Below are positions 50,393-57,994 of a stretch of 64,000 bases of DNA, in pieces. The DNA lies in assembly GCF_019249725.2 (NCBI RefSeq), contig NZ_CP137559.1:2781001-2845000 (forward strand), given 5' to 3'. Made by a program: the position numbers and the translations under genes. This DNA is from Segatella hominis. Lineage in GTDB: Bacteria; Bacteroidota; Bacteroidia; Bacteroidales; Bacteroidaceae. How positions within the stretch are numbered: the stretch's first letter is position 1; each line of letters begins with the position of its first letter. The notes below the pieces were generated by a model. That model was not told the origin of the DNA and made no database searches. It saw only the letters and a list, made by a program, of their open reading frames with translations.

Positions 50393-51031
50393 ATGAAATA
50401 CAAAATACTTTTTTTGATATGCCTGATGTTAGGTACAACTCTGAGAATGGCTGCACAGGATGATGAGACCCATCCGGAAAACAGGGATGTAGATATGGAC
50501 AGCCCTACCTTCGAGCCGATGGTGAAAGTCGGCAAGGTATTGCAGGGAAAGGACAGCATACAATATGTGGAGGTCAACAATGTCTATGTATATCCCGAAC
50601 CGGTATTCAAGAATGCCAAGCAGCGCATGGCTTACAACAGACTGGTATATAATGTAAAAAAGGTGCTGCCTATTGCTAAAGAGGTAAGAAAGATTATCAT
50701 CGAAACCGGTGAATATCTGGAGACTCTGCCTAACAAGAGAGCAAAGGATGCACATATGAAACTGGTAGAGAAAGGTATCAAGGAGGAATACACGCCAAGA
50801 ATGAAAAAACTGACATACGCACAGGGTAAACTCTGCATCAAGTTAGTTTACCGCGAATGCAATTCTTCCTCTTACCAACTGATACAGGCTTTCCTGGGTC
50901 CAGTGAGAGCTGGCTTCTATCAGGCCTTCGCTTGGGCTTTCGGTGCGAGCCTTACCAAGAAGTATGATCCGAACGGAGTAGATAGATTAACAGAGAGAGT
51001 GGTAAGACAAGTTGAGTCTGGGCAGATATAA
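50393..51031 (+). CDS. DUF4294 exported protein
   Basis: 212 residues. The signal peptide (ILFLICLMLGTTLRMAA) is predicted to be cut before QDDETH. The core VNNVYVYPEPVFKNAKQRMAYNRLVYNVKKVLPIAK (read in parts), then ETGEYLETLPNKRAKDAHMKLV and KKLTYAQGKLCIKLVYRECN, is the DUF4294 family. The signature RECNSSSYQLIQAFLGPVRAGFYQ is strongly conserved in my memory of it. The function is unknown, but the family is nearly universal in Bacteroidales and presumably serves in the periplasm or outer membrane. It has its own divergent promoter and is followed by a tandem repeat array and a terminator. Confidence 0.85.
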   Translation: MKYKILFLICLMLGTTLRMAAQDDETHPENRDVDMDSPTFEPMVKVGKVLQGKDSIQYVEVNNVYVYPEPVFKNAKQRMAYNRLVYNVKKVLPIAKEVRKIIIETGEYLETLPNKRAKDAHMKLVEKGIKEEYTPRMKKLTYAQGKLCIKLVYRECNSSSYQLIQAFLGPVRAGFYQAFAWAFGASLTKKYDPNGVDRLTERVVRQVESGQI

Positions 51032-51037
51032 TTTCCG

Positions 51038-51107
51038 TTCAAAGACGCTGAATGTCGATTCAAAGACGTTGAACGGACATTCAACGACTATGAACGGAGA
51101 TTTCAAC
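51038..51107 (+). repeat. Intergenic tandem array of ~21-bp units
   Basis: Three units begin TTCAAAGACG (51038), TTCAAAGACG (51059) and TTCAACGACT (51080), with a partial fourth TTCAAC at 51102. The spacing is 21, 21 and 22 bases. Outer parts also form an inverted repeat, CCGTTCA...TGAATGTC against GACATTCA...TGAACGG. It lies immediately after the DUF4294 stop codon. Confidence 0.7.
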
Positions 51108-51119
51108 AGGGCTAAAAAA

Positions 51120-51169
51120 GAAGTGTTCCCAAAGAAAGCAACAACTTTCCTTAGGAACACTTCCTTTTA
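51120..51169. terminator. Terminator between convergent DUF4294 and glutaminyl cyclase genes
   Basis: GAAGTGTTCC (51120-51129) pairs with GGAACACTTC (51154-51163), with an inner GAAAG/CTTTC pair, then CTTTTA. It lies between stops at 51031 and 51190. Confidence 0.8.
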
Positions 51170-51189
51170 TACCCAAATGCGGTGCCTAT

Positions 51190-52221
51190 CTATTCCTCTG
51201 TATAAAGCACCTGAATCATCGTCTGACCCACAGCCTTCAGAACATTTTTATCCAAATGAGCCATATCATCACTTACCGTATGCCAGGTAGGACCAAAACT
51301 GCTCTGCTGGCAGTCAGGATAATAGGCTATCACATCAATCGTAGGAATCTTCGCCTTTTCATTTACCGGGATATGATCATCTGTTATCATACCGCCATCA
51401 CTCTTAGGGAAGAAACTGCCATAACCAGCCTGACGGGCTGCTGCCCAAACCTTCTTGACAATGGCAGAAGCATACTGCATAGACATTCCCTCACGATAGA
51501 ACTTGGCACCCTGTCCACCTACCATGTCGAGAAGGATTCCATAACGAGGGGAATAACCGTCTGGCTTATTCTCACTCCAATACTGAGCACCCAAAGCCCA
51601 GGTATCTCCACTATCCTGAACATCAGCCCATTGAGGAGTTCCCCAATCCTCTGTATCGAAACATACAAAATCTACTCCGATAGAAGGATTCAACTTTTTG
51701 TCAGCCTGCAACTGGCGGGCGATTTCCAGCATGACTGCCACACCACTTGCACCATCATTGGCTGCCATCACAGGCTTGCGCCAGTTGGTACTGTCGGGAT
51801 CATTATCTGCCCAAGGACGACTGTCCCAATGGGCACAGAGCAGGATACGGGTGGTAGCCTTCGGATTATAATGAGCGATGATATTGGTATTCTTCAATAT
51901 CGTGCCATCATATCCCTTGAGGTCTGCTTTCTGCTCCTCTACCTCGCATCCGAACTGCTTGAACTTCCTTACAATCCATTCGCCACAAAGATCGTGCGCC
52001 TCGCTATTCATCGTGCGAGGACCGAAGTCGCATTGAGCCTGACAATAAGCAAAGGCAGAATCCGCATTGAAAGCTGGACCTACTGGATTCAGTTTCTCTG
52101 CTTCTTCCACTTCCTGTGCCTCAGGCGAACTTGTGCCATGAGTAGATTTGTAAGTATATGCACCTGCCACAATAGCCGCAGCAGCCACAACACCTAATAT
52201 GATTTTCATTTTCTTCGTCAT
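51190..52221 (-). CDS. Membrane-anchored glutaminyl cyclase (M28-fold)
   Basis: 343 residues. One N-terminal hydrophobic segment (IILGVVAAAAIVAGAYTY), then an M28-type domain facing the periplasm. Zinc-binding and catalytic positions are recognisable: CAHWDSRPWADNDPD, AANDGASGVAVMLE, CFDTEDWGTPQW, LLDMVGGQGAKF and the late WHTVSDD histidine. The DNDP and FDTEDWG motifs separate it from aminopeptidases and fit glutaminyl-peptide cyclotransferase (QC). It would convert N-terminal Gln of exported proteins to pyroglutamate. Several exported proteins in this window are predicted to begin with Gln. It lies 101 bases downstream of the C26-M19 gene. Confidence 0.86.
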   Translation of the reverse strand: MTKKMKIILGVVAAAAIVAGAYTYKSTHGTSSPEAQEVEEAEKLNPVGPAFNADSAFAYCQAQCDFGPRTMNSEAHDLCGEWIVRKFKQFGCEVEEQKADLKGYDGTILKNTNIIAHYNPKATTRILLCAHWDSRPWADNDPDSTNWRKPVMAANDGASGVAVMLEIARQLQADKKLNPSIGVDFVCFDTEDWGTPQWADVQDSGDTWALGAQYWSENKPDGYSPRYGILLDMVGGQGAKFYREGMSMQYASAIVKKVWAAARQAGYGSFFPKSDGGMITDDHIPVNEKAKIPTIDVIAYYPDCQQSSFGPTWHTVSDDMAHLDKNVLKAVGQTMIQVLYTEE

Positions 52222-52322
52222 CTTGTTTATTTTGAACTTTCAGATTTGAACTTTATGATTATCTTTTCTCTATAGAATTACCTTTCAACTCACCGGTAAC
52301 ATTTGAATTCTTCACTCTTTAC

Positions 52323-54068
52323 TTACCTAACAGCCTGTACTTGCGCCATTACTCTGAGCCAGTTGCCACCCCATATCTTGGCGATATCCTGTTCGCTATA
52401 CCTGCGACGGAGCAACTGGATGGTAAAGTTGATGAGTTCAGAAGAGTCAGCTAATCCGCAGATTCCGCCATCACCATCAAAATCAGTACCAAGACCCACA
52501 TGATCGATACCCATGATGTCGATAGCATGTTCCAGATGGGCAATAGCATCCATGATGTCAGCCTCACCCTCTTTGCGAAGGAAACCGTGATAAAGTGTGG
52601 TATGAGCTACACCTCCTCTGGCTGCAAGCGCACGCATCTGGTCATCGGTCAGATTGCGAGGCACATCACAAAGCGCCTTACTGCTACTATGACTGCAGAC
52701 GATAGGCGTCTTGCTGATTTCCAAAGCATCATAGAAGCTCTTCTCGCCAGCATGACTCAAATCTACCATGATGCCCAGGCGGTTCATCTCCTGGATGACC
52801 TTCTCGCCAAAACTGCTCACACCATTGTGAGTATTGCAGCCACGGGCACTATCGCAAATATCATTATCCCCATTATGGCAAAGCGTAATATAGACGATGC
52901 CACGCTGGGCAAAATGCTTCACGTTGGCAAGGTCGTGTCCAAGCGCCAGTCCGTTCTCTATACCGAGCATAATACTCTTTCTTCCTTTCCGCTTGTCGCT
53001 ATAGAGATCGGCAGGCGTACGGGCGATACTCAGGTAATTGCTGTTCTTACTCACAATAGCCTCTATCTTGTCAAAGATCAGGTCGGCATACTGGGTAGGA
53101 CCAGCCACATCAAAATCTACCTTGCTGCTGAAGGTCTCACCCAACTTAGGCTGCGGCAGGTAAGCCACCATCGTCGTTGCATCCTGATGACCGTCGGTCA
53201 TTTTATGCAAATCTACCAGAATACGGGAGTCGCGATGGTCGAAACAGATACCCTGCGGGAAGAACATCGGCGTATCGCAATGTGTATCAAGAATAAGGAT
53301 GCGCTGATGCAACTGCTTCGCCTGATAAAACTCGGCAGCCTGAGCAGTAAGCCATTGGAAAATCTTCAGTCCGTCTTTCTCCAACCATTCCGGATGCCAT
53401 TGCACACCGAGGATAGACTTGTACTCGCTACTTTCCACAGCCTCTATGATGCCATCAGTAGATTTGGCGATGCAGCGCAGTTTATTTCCCGGCACACTCA
53501 CAGCCTGATGATGGAAGGAGTTGACAAAAATCTTCTCGCTATTATATATATTAAATAAGGTGGAACCCTTCACTATCTGCACACTATGGGTAGGTTCCTC
53601 ACGCTCTGCATCCTGCGAATGCTTCACTCCCGGTTTGATATCCTGCTCCACCTTTCCCCCTAAAGCTATAGCCAGAGTCTGAATGCCACGACAGATACCC
53701 AACATCGGAATCTGTCGATTATAAGCCAGGCGAACCAGGAGGAACTCAGCAAGATCGCGCTCCCGATTGATATGATGAAGCTTAGGAGAAGGTTCTTCAC
53801 CCATCCAGAGAGGGTTGTGGTCGCCGCCACCAGTAAGAATCAATCCGTCCAGATGCTGGAGCGTATTGACGATAACATCTGCATCAGCAACAGGAGGAAT
53901 GATAACAGGAGTTCCGCCCGCAGCTATCACTTGTTTATAATATCGGTCACGAAGCGTAGCATCTATGCCCTCGTAGTTGGCAGTAATACCAATTACCGGC
54001 TGATGAGGAGCCTCGGGAAAAACAGAATATACACCTTGCAAGTGTGAATCCAAATCAAATGTTTCCAT
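52323..54068 (-). CDS. Fused C26 glutamine-amidotransferase-like and M19 dipeptidase
   Basis: 581 residues with no clear signal peptide. Residues ~22-245 are a PuuD-like class-I amidotransferase/gamma-glutamyl hydrolase domain. The nucleophile is C126 in LGICRGIQ, the His/Glu pair is H225/E227 in GVQWHPEW, and the TGGGD loop is near 79. Residues ~255-575 are a membrane-dipeptidase (M19) domain with zinc ligands H263/D265 in DTHCDTP, then YITLCHNGDND, MVDLSHAGEKSF, CSHSSSKALC and GTDFDGDGG. All expected active-site motifs are present. It plausibly trims gamma-glutamyl or dipeptide substrates in sequence. A terminator-like structure ends 15 bases before the start. Confidence 0.9.
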   Translation of the reverse strand: METFDLDSHLQGVYSVFPEAPHQPVIGITANYEGIDATLRDRYYKQVIAAGGTPVIIPPVADADVIVNTLQHLDGLILTGGGDHNPLWMGEEPSPKLHHINRERDLAEFLLVRLAYNRQIPMLGICRGIQTLAIALGGKVEQDIKPGVKHSQDAEREEPTHSVQIVKGSTLFNIYNSEKIFVNSFHHQAVSVPGNKLRCIAKSTDGIIEAVESSEYKSILGVQWHPEWLEKDGLKIFQWLTAQAAEFYQAKQLHQRILILDTHCDTPMFFPQGICFDHRDSRILVDLHKMTDGHQDATTMVAYLPQPKLGETFSSKVDFDVAGPTQYADLIFDKIEAIVSKNSNYLSIARTPADLYSDKRKGRKSIMLGIENGLALGHDLANVKHFAQRGIVYITLCHNGDNDICDSARGCNTHNGVSSFGEKVIQEMNRLGIMVDLSHAGEKSFYDALEISKTPIVCSHSSSKALCDVPRNLTDDQMRALAARGGVAHTTLYHGFLRKEGEADIMDAIAHLEHAIDIMGIDHVGLGTDFDGDGGICGLADSSELINFTIQLLRRRYSEQDIAKIWGGNWLRVMAQVQAVR

Positions 54069-54082
54069 CTACTTATTTACAT

Positions 54083-54181
54083 AAAAAAAGGATGTTTCAC
54101 AAAGGAACCACTCACGACCGACTTAAGTCTTAACCTATGCCTCTCCCCGGTCATAAGTTGCAACACCCATGTGAAACAACC
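54083..54181 (-). promoter_or_regulatory. Structured leader resembling an attenuator/terminator
   Basis: On the minus strand, 12 bases (54181-54170) pair with 12 (54101-54090) with one mismatch, enclosing a second 10-bp stem (54157-54148 with 54120-54111, two G-U pairs) and a small UUAA hairpin. U7 (54089-54083) follows directly. The ATG of the C26-M19 gene is only 14 bases further on. It is not a tRNA; no match to a riboswitch class was recognised. Confidence 0.6.
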
Positions 54182-54207
54182 TTACCATTTATATTTACGT
54201 TGAATAC

Positions 54208-54675
54208 TTATTCTTCTTCCAAAATAACAGGAATTTCTCGCTTGATACTCTGCTCAAGAGAAATCAGGGTCTCCGTAGAAACCACACCAGGAATAGCCTG
54301 CAACTTATTATTGAGCAAATCCATCAGCTGCTCATTGTCGCGCGCATAAAGTTTAAGAAGCATGGTGTAAGAACCAGTAGTAAAGTGGCACTCCACGATT
54401 TCCGGTATATTCTGAAGGCGTTCTACCACCTTCTTATACATATTACCACGTTCCAGATTCAGACCCACGTATGTACAGGTAGAATATCCCAAGCTCTTAG
54501 GGTTTACGTCGAATCCACTACCCGTGATAAATCCTGCCTCCATCAAATGCTGCACACGCTGGTGGATAGCTGCACGGGATACGCCACACTCTGCCGCAAC
54601 ATCCTTGAAAGGAATGCGGGCGTTCTTAGACAAGATACCCAATATCTTTCTGTCAAGATTGTCTATTTTCTCCAT
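54208..54675 (-). CDS. Lrp/AsnC-family transcriptional regulator
   Basis: 155 residues. The N-terminal winged helix has LDRKILGILSKNARIPFKDVAAECGVS and RAAIHQRVQHLMEAGFI. The C-terminal RAM/AsnC ligand domain (~65-140) includes TCTYVGLNLERGN, PEIVECHFTTGSYTMLLKLYARDN and LLNNKLQAIPGVVSTETLISLE. It binds amino acids and forms octamers around DNA, usually regulating amino-acid or peptide metabolism. Its immediate downstream neighbour, on the same strand, is the C26-M19 peptidase gene, a natural target. The promoter is at 54729-54736, with an AAAAAGCACGA hairpin beyond it. Confidence 0.95.
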   Translation of the reverse strand: MEKIDNLDRKILGILSKNARIPFKDVAAECGVSRAAIHQRVQHLMEAGFITGSGFDVNPKSLGYSTCTYVGLNLERGNMYKKVVERLQNIPEIVECHFTTGSYTMLLKLYARDNEQLMDLLNNKLQAIPGVVSTETLISLEQSIKREIPVILEEE

Positions 54676-54728
54676 TTCTGTTGTTTTATGTTATTGTATC
54701 TTTGATGGTATCATCTTATACCAGATAG

Positions 54729-54736
54729 CAAAATTA
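54729..54736 (-). promoter_or_regulatory. Promoter -7 box of the Lrp gene
   Basis: Minus-strand TAATTTTG followed by CTATC, matching TAnnTTTG, about 53 bases before the ATG at 54675. A TTG lies about 20 bases upstream. Confidence 0.55.
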
Positions 54737-54760
54737 GGAAAAACTATTGATATAAACAAC

Positions 54761-54796
54761 AAAAAGCACGATTATTTTGCAATTTTCGTGCTTTTT
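54761..54796. terminator. Hairpin with A- and T-runs upstream of the Lrp gene
   Basis: AAAAAGCACGA (54761-54771) pairs perfectly with TCGTGCTTTTT (54786-54796), 11 bp. It has a bidirectional terminator shape, but no gene ends close to it, so it may instead be an operator for Lrp autoregulation. Confidence 0.5.
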
Positions 54797-54870
54797 GATA
54801 GTATTTATACGGATTTTAACAGAAAAATCGCTTTTATGACATAGAAATTAAGTCCCAAAGGAGCATGATC

Positions 54871-54936
54871 TCTAAGAGATAGAGACAGGAACTCAAAGAG
54901 ATAGAATCAGACTCTTTAAGAGATAGCAAGATCATT
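54871..54936 (+). repeat. Intergenic tandem array of 22-bp units
   Basis: AAGAGATAG recurs at 54874, 54896 and 54918, exactly 22 bases apart. The units read T(C/T)(T/A)AAGAGATAG plus a variable ten bases. It is unrelated in sequence to the 21-bp array at 51038-51107. Confidence 0.7.
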
Positions 54937-55233
54937 CTCTGTGCCGTAAAATGAATCCTGCCAGGGCAATTCTCGTGATATTCTCTTTATATTTTTCTTA
55001 CTGAAATTTCTGTATTTTCAACTGAATATTATTTGTGTGCGAATATTGAAAATATGAACAAGGAAAAGAAGATGCTGAAATCCATTTCTTGAGCGCTACA
55101 TTGACTAAAAACAAGTAGGTAAAATCCGGAAGGAAATTATTACAAAGAAGAGTATATGATATCGCTTATTCTTGCGTTTTAAAATTCAATATGATACTGC
55201 GATGTCACAGACAAAGATTCAATTAACCATCCT

Positions 55234-55266
55234 TATTGAATAAAAAAGTACTGATTTTATTCAATA
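55234..55266. repeat. Perfect 12-bp inverted repeat
   Basis: TATTGAATAAAA (55234-55245) and TTTTATTCAATA (55255-55266), with a nine-base spacer. It has no T-tract, so it is a possible protein-binding site or RNA hairpin in the spacer after the FKBP genes. Confidence 0.55.
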
Positions 55267-55294
55267 TGATAAACAAAATGAATAAAACCAGTTT

Positions 55295-55341
55295 CAAAAA
55301 AGCCAAGAAATCGCTTTCTAATTCCAGCAGACTTCTTGGCT
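55295..55341 (-). terminator. Terminator of the FKBP operon
   Basis: AGCCAAGAA (55301-55309) pairs with TTCTTGGCT (55333-55341). Read on the minus strand the stem ends in GGCTTTTTTG, a good U-tract. It lies about 45 bases after the FKBP gene stop at 55384. Confidence 0.75.
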
Positions 55342-55344
55342 CTT

Positions 55345-55375
55345 TATGATATACACCTTAATATATATATATAAG
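55345..55375 (-). repeat. Dispersed AT-rich repeat, copy 2 (inverted)
   Basis: Read on the minus strand: CTTATATATATATATTAAGG, then TGTATATCATA. It is nearly identical to 16914-16947 on the plus strand. It lies directly after the FKBP gene. Confidence 0.5.
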
Positions 55376-55383
55376 GTTGCTAA

Positions 55384-56367
55384 TTACTTGCGTATCTTCT
55401 TGGCAACTTTTTTCTTACCAACAGTTCTTTTAGCTACAGCTTTCTTGGCAGTAGTAGCCTTTGCGTCTGTATCTACAGTTGCCTTTTCTTCCTTTGCAGG
55501 CTCCTTAACCTCTGGCTTTACGATACTAACCAATTCCAAATCGAATACCAATGTAGAATATGGAGGAATCTGACCAGCCTGACGAGCGCCATAAGCCAAC
55601 TCCTGAGGAATATAAATCTGCCACTTACTACCTACAGGCATAGTTGTCAAAGCCTCGGTCCAACCCTTGATCAGATTGCCAGCATTGAACTTATCGCTCT
55701 GCTGACCATGCTTCTTGGTAGAATCAAATACAGTACCGTCAATCAGACGACCCTCGTAGATAACCTCTACCTCATCGCTGGCCTTAGGCACTTCACCATG
55801 ACCCTCTGTGATTACCTTGTACTGCAAACCACTTGGCAATACTTTCACACCAGGCTTCTTGGCATTCTCGGCAAGGAATTTCTCACCAGCACCTGCCAAA
55901 GCCTCCTTCTGGAAATCTTCAGCCTTCTTGCTGGTAAAGAATGTGGTATCATTGGCCAATGCTGCCATAAAACCCTCCTGGAACAAAGCATGGCTGATAG
56001 AATCGTTAGTACTCTTCAACTCCTCCTTAGTGCCAGGATATACACGCTTTTCTACCAACTTGGCAATCTCCATACCGGCAGAATAAGCTGTGGTCTGAGG
56101 ATTGATGCCCATAGCAAGCGCATCCTTGTAACCACGGATGAAATTCTCCATGTAGGCAGTATCTACCTGATAACTCTGCTGCACATAGTTCAACAAGCCA
56201 CGAGTGGCATTGATACCTGCAGCATAACTCAAAGAGTCGGCAGAAGTTTTCAACTCGATAGGGGCTACTTTCTTGCCCGTATTCTTATTTTTCTTGTTTG
56301 CAGCACCCGCTGTAAACAAAGAAGCACTCGCCACGAGGACGAGTGCTGTCATGATTATTTTATTCAT
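55384..56367 (-). CDS. Exported FKBP-type peptidyl-prolyl isomerase with basic tail
   Basis: 327 residues. The signal peptide (IIMTALVLVASASLFTAGA) is followed by a Lys/Asn-rich linker, an FKBP_N dimerisation domain (~40-165: LSYAAGINATRGLLNY) and the FKBP catalytic domain (~195-285). Motifs in the latter: VEVIYEGRLIDGTVFDSTKK, IKGWTEALTTMPVGSKWQIYIPQELAYGAR and STLVFDLELV. The last ~40 residues are Ala/Lys-rich (TTAKKAVAKRTVGKK), resembling a histone-like tail and unusual for a periplasmic foldase. It is likely a periplasmic folding helper (Mip/FkpA-type). Last of three paralogous genes in a row. Confidence 0.9.
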   Translation of the reverse strand: MNKIIMTALVLVASASLFTAGAANKKNKNTGKKVAPIELKTSADSLSYAAGINATRGLLNYVQQSYQVDTAYMENFIRGYKDALAMGINPQTTAYSAGMEIAKLVEKRVYPGTKEELKSTNDSISHALFQEGFMAALANDTTFFTSKKAEDFQKEALAGAGEKFLAENAKKPGVKVLPSGLQYKVITEGHGEVPKASDEVEVIYEGRLIDGTVFDSTKKHGQQSDKFNAGNLIKGWTEALTTMPVGSKWQIYIPQELAYGARQAGQIPPYSTLVFDLELVSIVKPEVKEPAKEEKATVDTDAKATTAKKAVAKRTVGKKKVAKKIRK

Positions 56368-56433
56368 TGATTAAGTCCTCTATTGTCTGAGTTCCCACAA
56401 AATCTGTCGGGTCTCTATATTTTGAGATCCCAA

Positions 56434-57312
56434 TTACTTCTCACCAAGAGAAACCAACTCAATCTTGAAAATCAAAACAGAGAATGGCTTAATCTGACCC
56501 TGCTCACGCTCACCATAAGCCAAGTTCTGAGGAATGTAAACCTCCCAAACAGAACCTACAGGCATGTGAACCAAAGCCTCGGTCCAACCCTTGATTACCT
56601 GGTTAGCACGGAGAGAAATAGGCTCACCACGCTTGTAAGAAGAATCGAATACTTTGCCATCGATAGTCTTACCCTCATACTGCACCTTCACCATAGAAGT
56701 ATCCTTTGGCATAGGGCCGTTACCCTCCTTGATTACCTTGTACTGAACACCTGAAGGCAGAGTAACAACTCCTGGCTTCTTCTTGTTAGCAGCGAGGAAC
56801 TTCTCGCCAGCTACTTTGTTAGGACCATACTGCTTCTCCATAGCCTTAGCCTTGATGGAAACCATCTTAGCCTGAGCTACCTGAGCAGCCTGCTCAACAG
56901 TCATCAAGCCCTTCTTGCCAGTAGTACCAGAAACGAAACCTGCCATGAAGTTCTTCAAAGAGATCGTCTTGGTTGAATCATCACCAAATACCTCGTGGTT
57001 GATACCCTTAACCATCTGGTTGGAAATCTGCTGACCAATCTGAATACCTGCATAGTAAGCAGCCTTCTTCTTGTCGTCACCAGCATTGGCACCGTCGTTA
57101 AGACCCTTGATGAAATCGTCCATATAAGCAGTATCAATCTGCAAACGATCACTCAAGTATTCCTTCAAACCTTGTGTCTGTGCCATACCCATCGCATAAC
57201 TTAAGGTATCAACCTCGTCCTTGAGGTCAGCCTTAGGAGTAGAATTGCCACAGCTTACAAATGTTGCTGCAGCGAAAGCCATCATCATGGCTCCGATAAA
57301 TAACTTTTTCAT
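56434..57312 (-). CDS. FKBP-type peptidyl-prolyl isomerase lipoprotein
   Basis: 292 residues. Lipobox TFVSC near residue 21, followed by GNSTPKADLKDEV. The N-terminal FKBP_N domain (~35-170: LSYAMGMAQTQGLKEYL) and the catalytic domain (~195-285: VQYEGKTIDGKVFDSSYKRG, VIKGWTEALVHMPVGSVWEVYIPQNLAYGER) are both complete. It is a Mip/FkpA-type folding factor tethered to a membrane by its lipid. It lies 27 bases downstream of the cytoplasmic-type FKBP gene and 66 bases upstream of the tail-bearing one, so all three are probably one transcript with different destinations. Confidence 0.92.
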   Translation of the reverse strand: MKKLFIGAMMMAFAAATFVSCGNSTPKADLKDEVDTLSYAMGMAQTQGLKEYLSDRLQIDTAYMDDFIKGLNDGANAGDDKKKAAYYAGIQIGQQISNQMVKGINHEVFGDDSTKTISLKNFMAGFVSGTTGKKGLMTVEQAAQVAQAKMVSIKAKAMEKQYGPNKVAGEKFLAANKKKPGVVTLPSGVQYKVIKEGNGPMPKDTSMVKVQYEGKTIDGKVFDSSYKRGEPISLRANQVIKGWTEALVHMPVGSVWEVYIPQNLAYGEREQGQIKPFSVLIFKIELVSLGEK

Positions 57313-57339
57313 CTTGCTTATGTTTATAATCTTTATTCT

Positions 57340-57942
57340 TTACTTAACAGCTACCAACTCTACGTCGAAAATCAAAGCTGAGAATGGAGGGATAGACGCA
57401 CCTGCACCACGCTCGCCATAACCCAACTGGTAAGGGATGAAGAAACGATACTTAGCACCCTCGGTCATGAGCTGAAGGCCTTCTGTCCAACCAGCGATAA
57501 CCTGATTCAATGGGAATGTAGCTGTCTGACCACGGTCGTAAGAGCTGTCGAACTTAGTACCATCGATGAGCGTACCCTCGTAGTGGCACTCCACCTGGTC
57601 TGTAGCCTTAGGAGCCTTGCCATTACCCTCGCGCAACACCTGATATTGCAAACCACTCTTGGTAGTAATAATACCTTCTTTCTTGCCATTTTCAGCGAGG
57701 AACTTCTCACCTGCCTCCTTGGCAACCTTACCCTTCTCGGCAGCAGCAGCCTGAGCCTTAGCCTCCTGCTCTGCAAAGAAGTTCTGTACCAACTCCTGGG
57801 CTTCCTGCTCGCTGAGCTGCAATTTGCCAGCAATAGCATCCTTCACAGCCTGTGCGAAATCATCAATATTCAAACTTTCAGCTCCCATAGAAGCCAACTG
57901 GCGGCCGATACCGATACCCAGAGCGTAACTTACTTTATCCAT
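57340..57942 (-). CDS. FKBP-type peptidyl-prolyl isomerase without signal peptide
   Basis: 200 residues, starting MDKVSYALGIGIGRQLASM; no signal peptide or lipobox, so cytoplasmic. A short FKBP_N domain (to ~80) is linked by an Ala/Glu/Lys coiled coil (EQEAKAQAAAAEKGKVAK) to the FKBP catalytic domain (VECHYEGTLIDGTKFDSSYD, VIAGWTEGLQLMTEGAKYRF, GYGERGAG, SALIFDVELVAVK). FklB-like by layout. It is first in the three-gene FKBP operon, with a -7 box at 57995-58002. It is probably the ancestral member from which the exported copies arose by duplication and gain of export signals, by inference. Confidence 0.92.
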   Translation of the reverse strand: MDKVSYALGIGIGRQLASMGAESLNIDDFAQAVKDAIAGKLQLSEQEAQELVQNFFAEQEAKAQAAAAEKGKVAKEAGEKFLAENGKKEGIITTKSGLQYQVLREGNGKAPKATDQVECHYEGTLIDGTKFDSSYDRGQTATFPLNQVIAGWTEGLQLMTEGAKYRFFIPYQLGYGERGAGASIPPFSALIFDVELVAVK

Positions 57943-57994
57943 AAAATTATCTATAACTTTTAATTAATAATCTAAATTTGTATCAAAACGTGTG

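Larger units (their letters stand above)
54676..55383. other. Long non-coding spacer with repeats and dyads
   Basis: 708 bases without a convincing gene. Features: the Lrp promoter; a hairpin (54761-54796); a 22-bp tandem array (54871-54936); a perfect 12-bp inverted repeat (55234-55266); the FKBP operon terminator (55295-55341); and a dispersed AT-rich repeat (55345-55375). The middle part (54940-55230) shows nothing recognisable. Confidence 0.7.

Noticed and set aside
51012..51290. 92-codon plus-strand frame after the DUF4294 gene
   Set aside because: It begins inside that gene, then runs through the 21-bp array, a terminator and the antisense of the glutaminyl cyclase gene; it is not a credible protein.
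52500..53558. Plus-strand open frame of 352 codons opposite the C26-M19 gene
   Set aside because: The minus strand has both enzyme domains with intact active sites; the antisense frame has no start context or motifs.
54083..54181. tRNA gene
   Set aside because: The terminal stem and size are suggestive, but there is no T-loop GTTCNANNC, no anticodon arm of the right shape, and a U-tract follows.
54871..54936. CRISPR-like array
   Set aside because: Only three units, no long identical repeats with unique spacers, and no cas genes.
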